Shown here one piece after another: positions 47,771 through 60,065 of a stretch of DNA of 64,000 nucleotides. The stretch covers positions 21,077,014 to 21,141,013 of the forward strand of contig CP141144.1 in the NCBI GenBank assembly GCA_035235625.1, given 5' to 3'. Source of the stretch: Saururus chinensis. Its lineage: Eukaryota > Streptophyta > Magnoliopsida > Piperales > Saururaceae. The stretch's first letter is position 1, and each line of letters begins with the position of its first letter. A program made the position numbers and the translations under genes. The notes under the pieces were generated by a model that searched no databases, was not told where the DNA came from, and saw only the letters and a list, made by a program, of their open reading frames with translations.

Positions 47771-48500
47771 CTTGTGCTTTTGGTTTTTTTTCTTGAGCAG
47801 CTCCTCGAGTTAATACCTAAAATTTTAAGTGTAAGCTTAATTATCTAAAAATTTGACTCAATTCGGCTTGTTAATACCCCTAATTGTATATTACTAAAAA
47901 TATAAATTAATTTAATTTAATTTTTTTTAACTCTATTTTTTTTCTTTTTTATTTTTATTCTTTTTAATTTTCTTTCTAGACAACCTGTCTACGTTGGTAA
48001 CATTGATAACTCCTGTTCCCTCCCGTTCATATCCACTCCCATTTATATCCATTCTCGACTTGGGCAATTGGTGATGGTCAAGAACTAGCCGCCGGGAGAT
48101 GCTTCTCGATGGGCGCAGTGCTGTCAGCCACATGCGAATCCCCGTCTGCAGCTGCCTAACCACAGTCCTCTGTAGCACTACAAACTCATCCGGTCGACAC
48201 ACAGAACGGAGATTCAGAACACTGTGGACGAACCAGAAGCTGCACTATTCGAAATCGAGGACAAATCAGGAGAACAAACCAGAGATCAAGCTGATAACCG
48301 TTCCAATCACCTTGCTGTCGCCACGGTCTCCATCGGCCATGTTGGTGCTCTCACCATTATAGCTGAAGGTCGTCTCGGCCATGCCGGTCAATATCGACTT
48401 CAATCTCGTGCCCTTGCCTGTCATTTTCAGCTACGGTGGTGGCGACTGCAAACTACTAGGGAGAACCAGCGTCACTCCTCCCACCAACTCATTCGCTGCC
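47771..48500. other. Unassigned; GC-rich second half
   Basis: 47771-47980 is AT-rich. 48000-48500 is GC-richer and joins the uS15 pseudogene; open frames occur but no domain was recognised. It may be captured 5' sequence belonging to the same retroposed or transduced unit. Confidence 0.4.
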
Positions 48501-48770
48501 ATGGGTCGCATGCATCTAGGCGTTGGTGTTGGCGCTCTCGAACTGGATCAAGATCTCCCCTAACAACCTTGATGAGAAGATCTGCACGATGGCGAAGAGA
48601 ACCCACCTTCGAAAATCAGGGTCCTGCAGGTGAAGAACATCACCAGAAGCAACAAGGTGATGACGATCCGCAAGCACCTTGAGCCGAACCACATGAATAA
48701 AAACTCCAAATTCCGTCTGATTCTGGTCTTGTTATATTGGCCTTCCAAGACCCTTCCATCCCGCGGATCT
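48501..48770 (+). pseudogene. Pseudogene of 40S ribosomal protein uS15 (RPS13)
   Basis: ATG at 48501 opens MGRMH, the exact start of plant RPS13. After a damaged stretch a second frame reads SNWIKISPNNLDEKICTMAKR, resembling the family segment around PSWLKISAPDVDENICKLAKK. After a further gap and frame change comes VMTIRKHLEPNHMNKNSKF RLILV, close to the conserved helix of uS15. Beyond 48728 a worn LLYWPSKTLP may correspond to the RYYKKTKKLP part, with the intervening residues deleted. No introns separate the parts, which suggests an old processed copy. At least two frameshifts; certainly not functional. Confidence 0.8.
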
Positions 48771-49165
48771 CAGATTGATCCTAGTGGAACTGGCTGGTTC
48801 TCCAGAACTCCTCATGGTTAAACGATAAATCATCTGGATGCTTCAGTCTACACGCTGCCTTTGTTGGCGGTGCCAGCGCAAGTTCAGGCATCCTCATCTG
48901 TTCACGCGTTCCAGAGGAAGAAGACATGCATTTGTTGTAGCGGGTCTGCATCATATACGCTTGAGTTCAGACCTCACAATGCCCAATTTTGCTGGGTTTC
49001 TCCTTGTTTTACCTCTTTTTCATATCTGCCGTGGGTCTTAAAAGTTTTAACGTGTAAAAATTTACACTTCTACTTACTTAACTGAACCAACTTTAGTCCT
49101 GTCTCTGTGAGCATTTCAGGGTTTATCCAATTAACTGTAGTCCTATTTTTGTAGAAATTCTTGTA

Positions 49166-50009
49166 GCAGACAGTCAAGTTTTGTTAAGCAACAGATAGCC
49201 TACATAGTCCCTTGGGCACGAACAGCAGAAGATATTCCAAGCAGCGCAGAAGATATTCCGGACGAACTACTCGCCTTGTCAAGTAGGCTTAGTAAGAGTC
49301 CTTGCACGGGCGGAACTCTAGCAGCGAAGCTGGGCGCTGCTTAGACTTAGAGGAGGACTCCTAAGGCAGATAGGATTCAGCTTGTGTTGGCTGGCTGCAC
49401 TCCTAGTTGGAGTAGGAGATCGGGCAGTAGGTTCTTAGTACGGACAGGACTCGCACAGGCAAGCTGGTCACACTCCTAGGACGGATGGGAGTTGGAGTGG
49501 CTGGTTTCCTCGGATGGGCTGACTCTTAGAGGCAGCATGGCGATGAACTTCTAGCGGAAGACGGACTCTTGAATGCTTCCTAAACTATGCTGGGGTGGAT
49601 TGGCTTTGGGCTAAGAGTTGGACAGGGTGAGGACTCTTGTATTAGGTGGGTTTTATACTTCTAGTGGCATTAGGACGGCCAGCCTAAGGCTGTCTATATA
49701 AAGGGATGAGCAGGGCGGCCATGGCTGGAGGATGATCTGATTTCTTCCTGCACAGCGAACCAGGGAGTAAGAGAAGAGAGTTCTTAGCCTAATTGGTCAG
49801 CCTTGTCATCTCCCTATATTGTATTTCAGTGGACAAAAATATAGCTCGGGTGGAGACTCTTACACCAGGTCGGACTGTGTTGCTATTTTGCTTATTTTTC
49901 CCTTGCGCATACAAGTGGGAAGGGAAAAAAGTGGCTACTAACTGCGCAGTGTAGTCAGGCCATCACAAGTACAAATACTAGGCAAAACTTCATACCCGTA
50001 ATACCTATC
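49166..50009 (+). repeat. Third, truncated copy of the gag-only-element LTR
   Basis: Matches the 890-bp LTR from its AGTCAAGTTTTGCTAGG region to its end, here CATACCCGTAATA in place of CATGCCCGTGACA. The first ~45 bp are missing. It contains an extra imperfect duplication AGAAGATATTCC at 49226-49260. More diverged than the pair at 42181-45658, so older. Confidence 0.88.
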
Positions 50010-51884
50010 CAAGGAGCCTTTGGTGTTTATTCTTTTTCACCATTATGCTGCACATGGGAACGATTAGTTCTTCCCGTTGTTGTAAACCGAGAGCAGCATA
50101 GTTCTCCATCCAATGTCCGTGAGCTACTACTCCAAACTCTTGCCTCTTATTCAAGCAAAAATTAGAGGCTACGAGCGGAAGTAAAGCTTGAATTTTATGA
50201 CCTGTCCTAATGGATGGATCCACCTTTGGGGTTAGTTATGGTAAGTAATATAACTAAGGTTTAATTATTAGTAAAAATATTTTAAAATAATTAAAATTTT
50301 ATTTTAAATAGGCTAAGGCTAATGTTAAAGGCGTATTATAATTAAGACTTCTGTTAAAATTAAATTCTTAATTAAGAGTCTATAAATATATATATAGGGG
50401 CTTTGACCTGATTTATTTTTCTCTAACCCTAACCCCCTTCTTCTATCCTTTCTCATTATTTTTCCCTGGTCAATCAGTCTACAACACAACCCACACAAAA
50501 CAACAAGTTATGCGGGTTTAGTCAAGTTGTGCAAGTAATTACCCAACACCACGCACTCAGAAGGGATTTGCAGTGTCAGATTAAATCTAACATCTTGATT
50601 GGCGTAGAAAAGTTAGCGCACACATAGTGTGGGCTAACTTTTACACAGGGCCCACAAATTTAGGCCCATATGGATGTGTGGCTTTCTTACCCTATTGCAA
50701 AATGGATGGGGACCTCATATTATCTTTGATGATACCAACTTTTGGATAATTCAATATGTGGGGACCTCATATTATCTTTGATGATACCAACTTTTGGATA
50801 ATTCAATATGTGGGGACCTCATCAAATTTGATTTCCCAATTTGGAGTTAAAAATTACTCAAAATGGACCCAAATTTCAAATTTTATTTACCCCCATCATC
50901 CTCAGCACCACAAACCACACTGCCTTTGACCTTGTGAAGCCACAAAATGGACCGATTCATCTTTGTCCGGCGGTGTTGTCTCATGACAGTAGGTGGTAGT
51001 GGTGGTGAAGTTTCAGCACTTAGCTGAGCTCCGGCAACTGCGGTGGTGGGTGATGATAGACACAAGGCAGCTGATATTTCATTTTTATTTTTATTTTTGT
51101 TATGAGATTGTTTGGCTTATGGCTAGTATAATTATTTTGATTCAGCCTAAGCCATTGGTGACGTTACTTAAAAAAACATTAATTTGGTTGTGTAACAGAG
51201 ATAAATTTCTATGACGGTATCTGTAATTGCCCCTAAAAAATGTCATATGTTCGAAGTAATGATTTTCTAACATTTAACGAATGAAAACTTTTGTAATCCT
51301 GCATTAGAAATCATAAAAAATCCTATCTAATTTTGTTTGAATAATTAAACATAATTATTTATAAAAACTAATTAAATTTGTATCTTTCCTATTAGTATCT
51401 ATTACGTGTGATATAAACTCATTTTAAATTTTAAAAAGTAGTTTAGCGAAAACCACGAAAAGTTCGGCACAGTTGTTGTGAAGTGTGCTGAAACTGAACC
51501 ATATGGGACTTGCTGCCGGCTGGGGTCAGTCATTATCCGTCAACTACAAAGATTGGTAGCAGATTTTGCCAAATTCAGAGAGTCAATTTGTTGCCTCTTG
51601 TCACTGATCAGGGGAATGTGCTTTGTGGAAGGTCTACACAAGTTCCCTTCCCCCTCTCTCTCTTTGGACCGGGTCATCTTCAGCACAAACTGCACGCCCG
51701 CTAGTCCGAAGAACATTGCGAACAGTTAAGCCCATGATCCCCATATCTGCTCAACTCAGTTTAAATTCATAACCACCTCGCCTTAAACTCCTCTCGGATA
51801 TAATCGTCCCTCGCCTCAAAGTCCCTTGAGTCAATTTAGTTCTACTTCCTTTCACCAAGCACTGACCAGACGTGCATTCAAACA
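50010..51884. other. Intergenic, includes promoter of the early nodulin-like gene
   Basis: No gene recognised. A tandem duplication of 56 bp lies at 50708-50820. The 300 bp before 51884 is the likely promoter and 5' UTR of the plus-strand gene that follows; a CTCTCTCT run is at 51653-51664. Confidence 0.55.
50708..50820. repeat. 56-bp tandem duplication
   Basis: GGGGACCTCATATTATCTTT is followed by TTGATGATACCAACTTTTGG and recurs 56 bp later without change, then a third partial GGGGACCTCAT begins. The two copies appear identical, so the event is recent. Confidence 0.92.
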
Positions 51885-52884
51885 ATGGCTTCTTTCCTCA
51901 CTGCCTCCTGCAACTTCTTGCTCTTCCTGGTCCTGTTATCCTCTCTGCAACTCCTCCCTGCCTCCTCCCTGGAGTTTGACGCCGGTGGCACCAGCGGCTG
52001 GGTGGTTCCTAACGCCAACAACTCGCAGTTCTACAACATGTGGGCCTCCAAGAACCGGTTCCTTGTTGGGGACACCATCAGTAAGCTCTCTGTCTTTGTT
52101 TTTTTTTCCTGAAGTTTTCAAGTTATATCAAGTCATATTACGAGAACAGACAGACCCATTTATCTCAGTTTCACATAATTGTGTGAGAGTCTTTAAACTG
52201 ATTTCAATTACAATGCAAGATACCTCATCAAGACCCGTTTTAAAATTCCTCATCATACTGATTTTTTTAACTGATTTTATTATATTGCAAAAAAACTCAT
52301 CATCGTGAAAATCTTTCATACGCATTTTCGAATTTTAACTGACCTTAATTATCCATCTCTATATATATTCTTAGTTTTGCTTGCGTATTTAGCATGAATG
52401 TTTGAGTCTGATGCCCATTTTTTGACAACATCTGCAAGTTCCGTATAATGTGGACCCGTGACCCAGGATTACTCACCAAATAAAATGATTGAGATTCATA
52501 CTTCGTTGAAAAATTGGTTAAGGAATAATTTTTTGGTTAAGATGATTGTCATTTGTGCCAGTTTTCAAGTACAAGAAGGATTCAGTCATGGTGGTGAACG
52601 AGGATGACTACAAGCACTGCAATGCCACCCATCCCATCTTCTTCTCCAACACCGGCAAGTCGACGGTGGAGCTCGACCATTCAGGCTTCTACTATTTCAT
52701 CAGCGGAGCATCTGGCCACTGCGAGAAGGGGCAGAAGATGGTGATAAAGGTGTTGGGTCATGCTCCGGAGGCTGCTCCTTCCAACTCCACTGATTCCAGC
52801 AGTGGTGCAGTTATGGCTGCCTGTGTTTCTTCACTCTTCCTTGTGCAGCTTGTTCTGTCATTTCTTGGAGTAGGGTTTGCTTAG
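51885..52884 (+). CDS. Early nodulin-like protein (phytocyanin family, GPI-anchored)
   Basis: Exons 51885-52080 and 52562-52884, GT-AG intron, phase 1, 172 aa. Signal peptide about 1-28 (hydrophobic FLLFLVLLSSLQLLPASS). Phytocyanin domain about 29-131 with GGTSGWVVP, FKYKKDSVMVV, YKHCN (Cys85) and SGHCEKGQKM (Cys119), the two cysteines forming the family disulfide. Copper sites are lost: the usual first His is at the KKDS position, and the usual Cys ligand is Ser113; His118 remains. So it belongs to the non-copper early nodulin-like group. A Ser/Asn/Pro-rich linker (APEAAPSNSTDSSSG) precedes a hydrophobic C-terminus (MAACVSSLFLVQLVLSFLGVGFA is split by my count around residue 150), as in GPI-anchored members at the plasma membrane. 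Roles in the family include pollen-tube reception and cell-wall processes; none is shown here. Confidence 0.93.
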
Positions 52885-53812
52885 CTTCTGAGTAATTAGG
52901 TTAATTAGTAGCATTGTGCTGTTTGGGGCATTGTTAATAACAAGCGTTATGGATTTCAGCTAGGATTGAGACTGTTTTAGAGTTCTTATTTTCATTCTTC
53001 ACTAGAGACTACAATTTTCTGCCTCTGATTTGTGGAGTTCTCTCTTTTAAATCTAACATAAGCATAAATAATCATGAGTTGATCAAATTAGACACTAGAC
53101 GGTGGCTAACCTTTCTCCGTATCGCCTTCTTCTCACTGTGGTCGGCGGCAGCTGCAGCACCGGCGGCCTCTCTGCAAGTGGCTGCGGTTGCGCCTGCCTT
53201 CGCACTGCCGTGGAGCCTGCATCATCTTTTCCTCTTTCTATGAAGAAGCACTACTATCGTAAAAAATAAGCTTAGAAACATGCTATCTAAAATAGGAAAG
53301 CTTGCAAGATACAGATCCTTAATTCAAAACGAAAGGATTATTTGGTAGTTCTGGATCAGTTGTAAGATTCCCTTGCTCAGCTAGCAATAAATAGCACAAA
53401 CAAAGCTTAATATGCGTATGGACGATCTGTAATTTGCTATGGCTGTCAACATATATCCAGTGGATCCGATTCACGACGTTGCACTGCACATTTGGTGAAT
53501 CGTTCCAGTCAGAAACTAACATTTAGATTGTGTCAGACTTGGCCCCCACATAATAGTGTGAGGGAAAGATATTGACGGAGTTAACGCTTGGCTTAAAATT
53601 TTCACTTTACACCCTTTGAAACGTTTTAGCTGATATATTTCAAATTAACCCATTTTTGGATATCTTAATTTTCTCTTTTCAGAAAACCCTAATCCTCAGT
53701 CTAATCGAATTAGCTTATTGCCAAAACAAAAAAAGACTATATTTGTTTCTATCTTCAGAAAATTGGACCCTTCGGTAGTCAAAGAGAGAGAAGAAGGGGA
53801 GGATGAACTTAA
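52885..53812. other. 3' flank of the early nodulin-like gene and intergenic DNA
   Basis: 52885-53050 is the likely 3' UTR. A short GC-rich piece at 53105-53225 has GGCGGCAGCTGCAGC-like words. No other gene recognised. Confidence 0.5.
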
Positions 53813-55115
53813 AACTTGGAATAAAAGTGAATAGTGAATAAGTAGCTTATGACCTTTACAATGATTATGCCATAAAAAAGGGTTTAGTGTCCGGAAAGGG
53901 CTATATTAGAGAATTAAGAGTGATGTTATTCGGGGCACGTATATTTTGTGCTCAAAAGCTTGGTTGCAAGAGGACGTAGACCCTACAGAAGAAAGGAGAG
54001 CTCATAGATTAGACACAAGAATTAATTGCAAGGTTAAGATTGTCTTCAATGTAACAGATGGTGTGTGGGAGATTACTTCTTTTAATCCTGAGCATAACCA
54101 TGAACTTGCTAGTAAAGAAGAGAGACAATATCCTACATCGAGTCAGAAGTTAAATTCTGTACACGAGGATGTTATTAATTCTTAATTCTATGGTTGATGC
54201 GGGTATAAGACCCACACAAACTTACTCATATTTCGCAAAAGAAGTAGGTGGAACTAAAAGTATTGGTTTTACAAAATGAGATTGTCATAATTTTTTGCGT
54301 ACCAGGAACTTGATTTTGAGTGTAATAAATTATTCAAAAAAACAAGTTGAAGATTCTTTGTTTTTCTACTTAGTGCAAGTACATAAAGAAAGTAGATTGA
54401 TAATTTTTTTTGAAGGGACAGGTGATCAAAATTTGATTATGATTGTTTTGGAGATGTTATAGTGTTTGACACTACATATCGTACCAGTAAGTACAATATA
54501 GTATGTGCCACATTTGTAGGTATCAATCAACATTGGAGAAATATGTTTCTAGGTTTGTTCTTTTTTGTTAAACGACGGCCTCTTTTGTGTGGTTGTTTGA
54601 AACATTCTTGGAATCAATGGGGAATGAAGCACCAAAGACTATTTTTATATATAAGTGTCAAGTCATGTCAAATGTTATAGCCTCTTTTCTTCCCAAAGAC
54701 CTACCACTGTTTGTGTTTGTGGCATATATCAAAAAATGCCACACAAAAGCTTTCTAATTATTATGTTGATCATGACTTCAAATTTATTTTTAATAAATGC
54801 CTCTATGAGTGTCAAGATATAATGGAATTTGAGGCTACTCAGTATGACATGATTCGACACTTCAACCTTCAAGATAATAAAAAGCTAAAAACCCTATTGA
54901 GGTAAAGGAAAACCGGTGCCCTGCATTTAGCTTTGATACATTCTCGGCTAGGATAAGATCTACACAGAGAAGTGAATGCACAAATAATGTCTTCCACCAT
55001 AAAGCAATGTATCTTACTTAGTTTGTGTATCAATATGAGAACCAGCTTGAGTCCAAACAATCATTGCCTATACAACTCTTCTTATTTGCTTCTTTAGTCC
55101 ATCTACTTAAAATAA
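53813..55115 (+). pseudogene. FAR1-related / MULE transposase remnant, main part
   Basis: FAR1/FHY3-type proteins derive from Mutator-like transposases. Visible pieces on the plus strand, in shifting frames: VAYDLYNDYAIKKGFSVRKG (N-terminal zinc-binding domain start), LDTRINCKVKIVFNVTDG and WEITSFNPEHNHEL (its end), then the transposase core VFDTTYRTSKYN, FVGINQHWRNMFLG, WLFETFLESMGNEAPKTIF, LCLWHISKNATQKL. Many stops and frameshifts. The SWIM zinc finger expected after this lies on the opposite strand (55117-55419). No terminal repeats were found around it, so I cannot tell a decayed element from a decayed FAR1 gene. Confidence 0.85.
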
Positions 55116-55116
55116 A

Positions 55117-55419
55117 TTAGGGTGGTAACCTTGTGAAATTGTTAAAATAAAGAACTATCAAACAATGGTGACACAATGTGCCCTTAGATTCAAACATTTG
55201 ACAACCACAAAAAGTGGCCCAATCAAGAGAGTTAAACTGCACAATATTGGCTCTTTTATTTCCCAATTCAACTAATTCATATGTGTGAACCACCCCTTCC
55301 ATACCACATAAAATTGTCATAACACCCAAGCTATTCAAAAATTTATTTTCAAACACCTTAAACATTCTGATTGTGTACACTTTCAATGCATGTTTTAAAA
55401 TACTACTTTTTGCCATCAT
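55117..55419 (-). pseudogene. Inverted 3' part of the FAR1-related gene with SWIM zinc finger
   Basis: An open minus-strand segment reads LKVYTIRMFKVFENKFLNSL, VVHTYELVELGNKRANIVQF and WATFCGCQMFESKGTLCHH; the last is the SWIM motif CXCXnCXH. In family members this follows the transposase core on the same strand, so here it has been turned round, head to head with the preceding remnant. The frame is open for 100 codons, better kept than its partner. Confidence 0.85.
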
Positions 55420-55689
55420 TGGAATGACACCTTGTTTACAACTAAAATCTTCCTTTGTTCTTCATCACGCATTTTCTTAGCCTACACTACAACAAAAAGG
55501 ACTATTAGCAACAATTAAAAAGTGTCGCTAAAATTATCGATAATAGTCTCGTCGCAATTGCTCATTAGTGACACATTTAAAAGTGTCTAATAGTATAATA
55601 TTACAACGCTTTTTTTAGTCACTAATATTAGTATTTTTTACAATGCTCTGAAAAGCGTCGCTAAATAATTATTAGCGACATTCCGTAAA

Positions 55690-56480
55690 GCAGTGGGGGG
55701 AGGTCGGGGCTAAGGGGATAGAGAAGGGGGGCACCGAAATGCGGGGCGGAGCCGAATCCAACGTTGCCCCTCGATCACCTCCTCCTGCGGCGAAGGGGGT
55801 GCAAGCTGTAAGGGGTCGAGAGATGGCGGGGAGGGGAAGGAGGAAAAGGAGGGGGAGGGAGGGAGGAGGAAAGGGAGGGGGTGGCACTAGAATCTGGGGG
55901 CGGAGCCAAATCCAGCGTTGCCCCCTCAATCACCTCTTCCTCTGGTGGACGAGGGGGGTGAGACTGCAAGGGGGGCATAGAGATGGCAGGAGGGAGTTAA
56001 GGAGGAAATGGAGGGGGGGATCTATCACTGGCCCCTTGATGACCTCCTCCTCCAGTAGAGGAGGGGGGCAAAGAGATGGCAGGGAGGGGGGAAGGAGGAA
56101 AAGGAGGGGAATGACGCCAAAATCCGAGGGTGGAGCAAGATCCAATGCCCCCCCTCTTGATCACCTCCTCCTCCAGCAGAGGAGGGGGAGTGCGACTGCA
56201 AGGGTGGCAAAGAGATGGTGGGGGAGGGGGAAGGAGGAAATGAAAAGTGGGGGGAGATGAGGGTGTCGCCAGATTCTAGGGGGGAGCCGAATCCGGTGCC
56301 AACCCCTCTGTTCCTCTTCTCACACCGGGGGTGAAGAGTGTGGGATGGAGGGGACATTTTATATAAGGCAGGCAAAATTTTGCCCGCGCTCCCCTTTTTG
56401 CTACACTTCCAATGGAAGCATCGCAAAAAGGGGAAGAGAGAGAGGAGAGCATAGAGGAGAGAGAGGGTAGATAGAGAGAA
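55690..56480. repeat. Purine-rich block with a ~120-bp imperfect repeat
   Basis: GGGAGGGAGG-type purine DNA in which CGATCACCTCCTCCTGCGG-like words recur about every 130-160 bp (55775, 55930, 56040, 56160). Long open frames on both strands come from the composition. Corresponds to 11690-12025 in the first CACTA copy. Confidence 0.8.
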
Positions 56481-56802
56481 CGAACAGAAATAGTTTTTTT
56501 TTTAAAATAAGGCTATTTGTGATGGTCTTTACTGAGCGTCGCTAATAGCATAAGTTTTTGTGACGCCTATTCTTAAGTGTCGCAACTACTTCTGTTATTA
56601 GAAACGCTAATAGCTAAAATATTTTTAAAAAAATAAGGTTATTTGCGATGTTCGCTAAAGCGCGTCCTAATAACATAAGTATTTGCGACACTTATTCTTA
56701 AGTGTCGCAACTACTTATGCTATTAGGACACGCTTTAGCGAGCATCGCACATAGCTCAATTTTAAAAAAAAAATAAGGTGATTTGCAACGCTTGGTAAAG
56801 AG

Positions 56803-59205
56803 TGTAAACTGGAGTTATTTTTTGTTACATCTTGAACCTGTCGGGTGTTTAATTTCTGGGAGGGATAGGGGGAGAGGAAAATCATCCTCCCCCAGCTCTA
56901 GTTTATGCCGGAGAAGGAGAAGTCCTCCCTCTCACAGCAGGTTGCCCCAATCCCCCTCTCTCCCTGCGTCCTCTCTCTCTCTCTCTCTCTCTCAATCCAT
57001 CTCTCTCTCCTTGTGCTCTTCTCCTCCTCTCTCAACCCATATCTTCTCTCTTCTCCCTACTCTCCCCTCTCTACTTGTGCCCTAGACCCCTCTTCCTCAT
57101 ATTTCGGCAGGCAGCGGTGTGTGGAGATTTTTGGCGGTTGGCAACGATCGTGAGGATGAATTTGGGCAACGAGAGGGCTGGGCTGCAAAGGGTAAGAAAG
57201 GTATTTTTTGTGAATTTTAATGTTCCTCCTTGATTTAGGTCAACCTCTTCCTCCCCCAAAATCGAAATTAGTATTCACAGTAGGCTTTTGGGCACAAAAT
57301 AATGTCCAAAACCTTGTCCCATCTATTATATTTTAGTTGATTAAATTTGTGCTTTCTTAGCCACTAATTAGAGGTTTGAATTATAATTTTTATGCTAGGT
57401 TTTAGAGAGGAGCATTAGCTTTTGGACATTAGGCGTTGGAGTAGGCTAAGGTGAGGACCCTCACATATAACATTGCTTGTTTTCATAGCATGAATCGTTA
57501 TGTTTGCCTTTTGTGATATACGCATGTGAAGTAAATTTGAGTATGTATGTTCTAAGAAAAAGTATTCATTTCGTACTCTATTTAAGTCTATCTTATTTTA
57601 TTTTTGGCTAATCTGTCTAATGTACATCTTGTGCATCATTTCCTAATTTATGTTTTGATGTAAGCATTAGGAGATTTGATTCAGGTAATATCTAAATGAC
57701 TAATTTTGGTTATGCTGGGAGTATGCACTAAGCATAGAAATTTATTTTGATATCAATGATTTTATGGACAGATGTTTGTTAATAGTAAAGCATGTTGTGA
57801 CTTATATAAGGCTTAATTAGTTCATCTATGATACTGCTGCTAAGAAAAATTATATAGATGGCCTCATGTGTTGCTAGGGTGATTTATGTATGAGGTGGTG
57901 GAATGATGTATGATAGGCAGTTAATTATTATTAGTTGCAAAATTTTGAATTAATTGTGGAACATTACATGTTATATTTATGTTTTGGAAGTTTCTATTAC
58001 TTGTGTATGCAATGATTTTGTCATGGTTGTATAGAAGCTATTAGCCAAATGTAAAAGGTATTTTGGGTTCATCCTGGAGAACTAGGTTTACTATAATGTT
58101 GTCTACCTACTCTCATCTCACATAGGCTTCTCAATGTTGTGTTTGACAAGTACATTCTTTTTCTTGTTCACGTTTATGCATAGTCATATTAATGCATGAA
58201 TGTCTATGGTTGGTGAATGGTGGGTGTCTTAATATTGCTTGAGAACATGAAATTTTGTTGTTATCTATCAGTTTGATCAATGAAGCATATCATGGGTTTT
58301 GGGGGCTATCAAATTACTATTTTCATCTTTTATGGGCATGTGAGAGAAGCATCTTGCATAAATGGTAGAGCAGAGATTAAGAACTAACCTAAGAATGAGA
58401 GGTTGAACAAGGGGAGTTAAGGTCAGGGTGTAGTGCCTTAACTTCAAGAACAAGATAAAAAATTTACCCAGGTGCCACGTAGGGATGAGGGTGGACCCCA
58501 GCCTTTGGCAATTCCCTCCTGGTTTTTACGGGTCATACCGAGTGCACACGGATGACCACACACAGCACTTTCGCACTAACAAAACTCACGGATCACATAA
58601 CTAATTCTCTAAGTGATATAGGGAATGGGTTGTGTGTATACTACGAGATATGATGCATATGGTGATTAAAAGTATGATATGAGGAATGATCATGTGAATG
58701 TTAAGTTAAATTGTCATGCATATATGATGTCTATGTTTAGATATATCATGTTGAGCTTGAATATTAAATCTTTGTTATTATATAATTGTTGTTAAATTAC
58801 AAGACATGTTCTATTTGAGGCAGGATCACAGAGCTTTGGCTCATGGGTGGAATGTCTGTTCCATCGGGCATATTTTTTAGTGTAGGTTTATTTGCTGATT
58901 TGGATACGTAGGAACGTCAAGAAAGGGTAGATTTTCTGTTCACATGGATGAGCAAGGAATTAGGAGTAGTTTGATTATTTTCTTATGAGAAATCAAGTAT
59001 TTAAGTTGTAATTGCATATGAACACCCCTTGAGTGAATCTCAATTATTTTGATTTAATAAAAGCTTAGGAGGAAGGTTATTCAAGTTATATTTCCAATTC
59101 TTTATCCCTTGCAGAATATTTTATTGTCTTTTCACAACTCGAGTTTAGGTGTACTCCGATGGTGCCGATAGTCTTTGGACTCTACTCAAAGCTCGGGTCG
59201 TGACA
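56803..59205 (+). mobile_element. Solo LTR (2403 bp) inside the second CACTA element
   Basis: Perfect 5-bp target duplication AAGAG (56798-56802 and 59206-59210). Ends TGTAAACTGG and GGGTCGTGACA, typical of plant gypsy LTRs. Without it the CACTA sequence reads straight through (TTGGTAAAGAG then TGTCACTAATAAC). A CT-rich tract lies at 56975-57075. No coding domain and no internal region. Confidence 0.92.
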
Positions 59206-59539
59206 AAGAGTGTCACTAATAACATAAGTAGTTGTGACGATTAAGAATAAGCATTGCAACTACTTATGCTATTAGCAACGCTCTCTTTTGAGCATCGCTA
59301 ATAGCTCAATTTTAAAAAAAAAAATTAAAGCTATTTGCGAGCTCGGTAAAGAGCGCCACTAATAGAATAAATAGTTGAGACATTTATTCTTAAGTATTAC
59401 AAATAGTTATGTTATTAGCGATGCTCTCTACTAAGCATCACAAATAACTTTTTTTAAAAAAAATTGAGCTATTAGCGACACTCTCGCAATTACTTATGCT
59501 ATTGCGACGCTCTTTATCGAGCATCACAAATAGCCTTAT

Positions 59540-60065
59540 TTTTAAAAAGAAATATTCTCTCTCTTTCTTTTATCTTTCCTCTCTCTCTCTCCTCTCTCAT
59601 ACTCTCCTCTCTCTACTCTATCTCTCTATGCACTCTCTCTCTTCACTCTCTCTACCCTCTATTTATCCTCTCTCTCTACAATTTCTCACTATCCTCTCTC
59701 TCCCCTCCTCTCTCTCTCTCTTCTTCACTCTATGCACTCTCTCTTCCTCTCTCCTCTCTCTCTCTCCACTCTTTCTCTACTCTCTCTCTCTTCCTCTATT
59801 CTCTCTCTACATACTCTCTCTCTACCCACTATCTATCATCTCTCTCTAACTTCTCTCCTCTACTCTCTCTCCCCTCTCTACCCTCTCCTCTCTCTATGCA
59901 ATTCTCTCTCCCTCTCTTCTCTCTCTACCCACTCTCTCTCTCTTCACTCTCTCATCTCTCTCTCTTCACTCTCTCTCTCTCCTCTCGCTCTCTATGCACT
60001 CTCTCTCCTCTATCTTCCTCTCTTCTCTCTTTACCCACTCTCTCTACCCTCTTTCTCTCTCTTAT
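59540..60065. repeat. CT-rich block of the second CACTA element
   Basis: Over 500 bp of CTCTCTCTC, CTCTCTACCC and CTCTATGCACTCTC units, nearly free of G on the plus strand. Serine/leucine frames here are not genes. Confidence 0.9.

Noticed and set aside
55739..56426. Several 100-170 codon frames in purine-rich DNA
   Set aside because: Composition artefact of the CACTA purine block; Gly/Arg runs on plus, Pro/Ser runs on minus.
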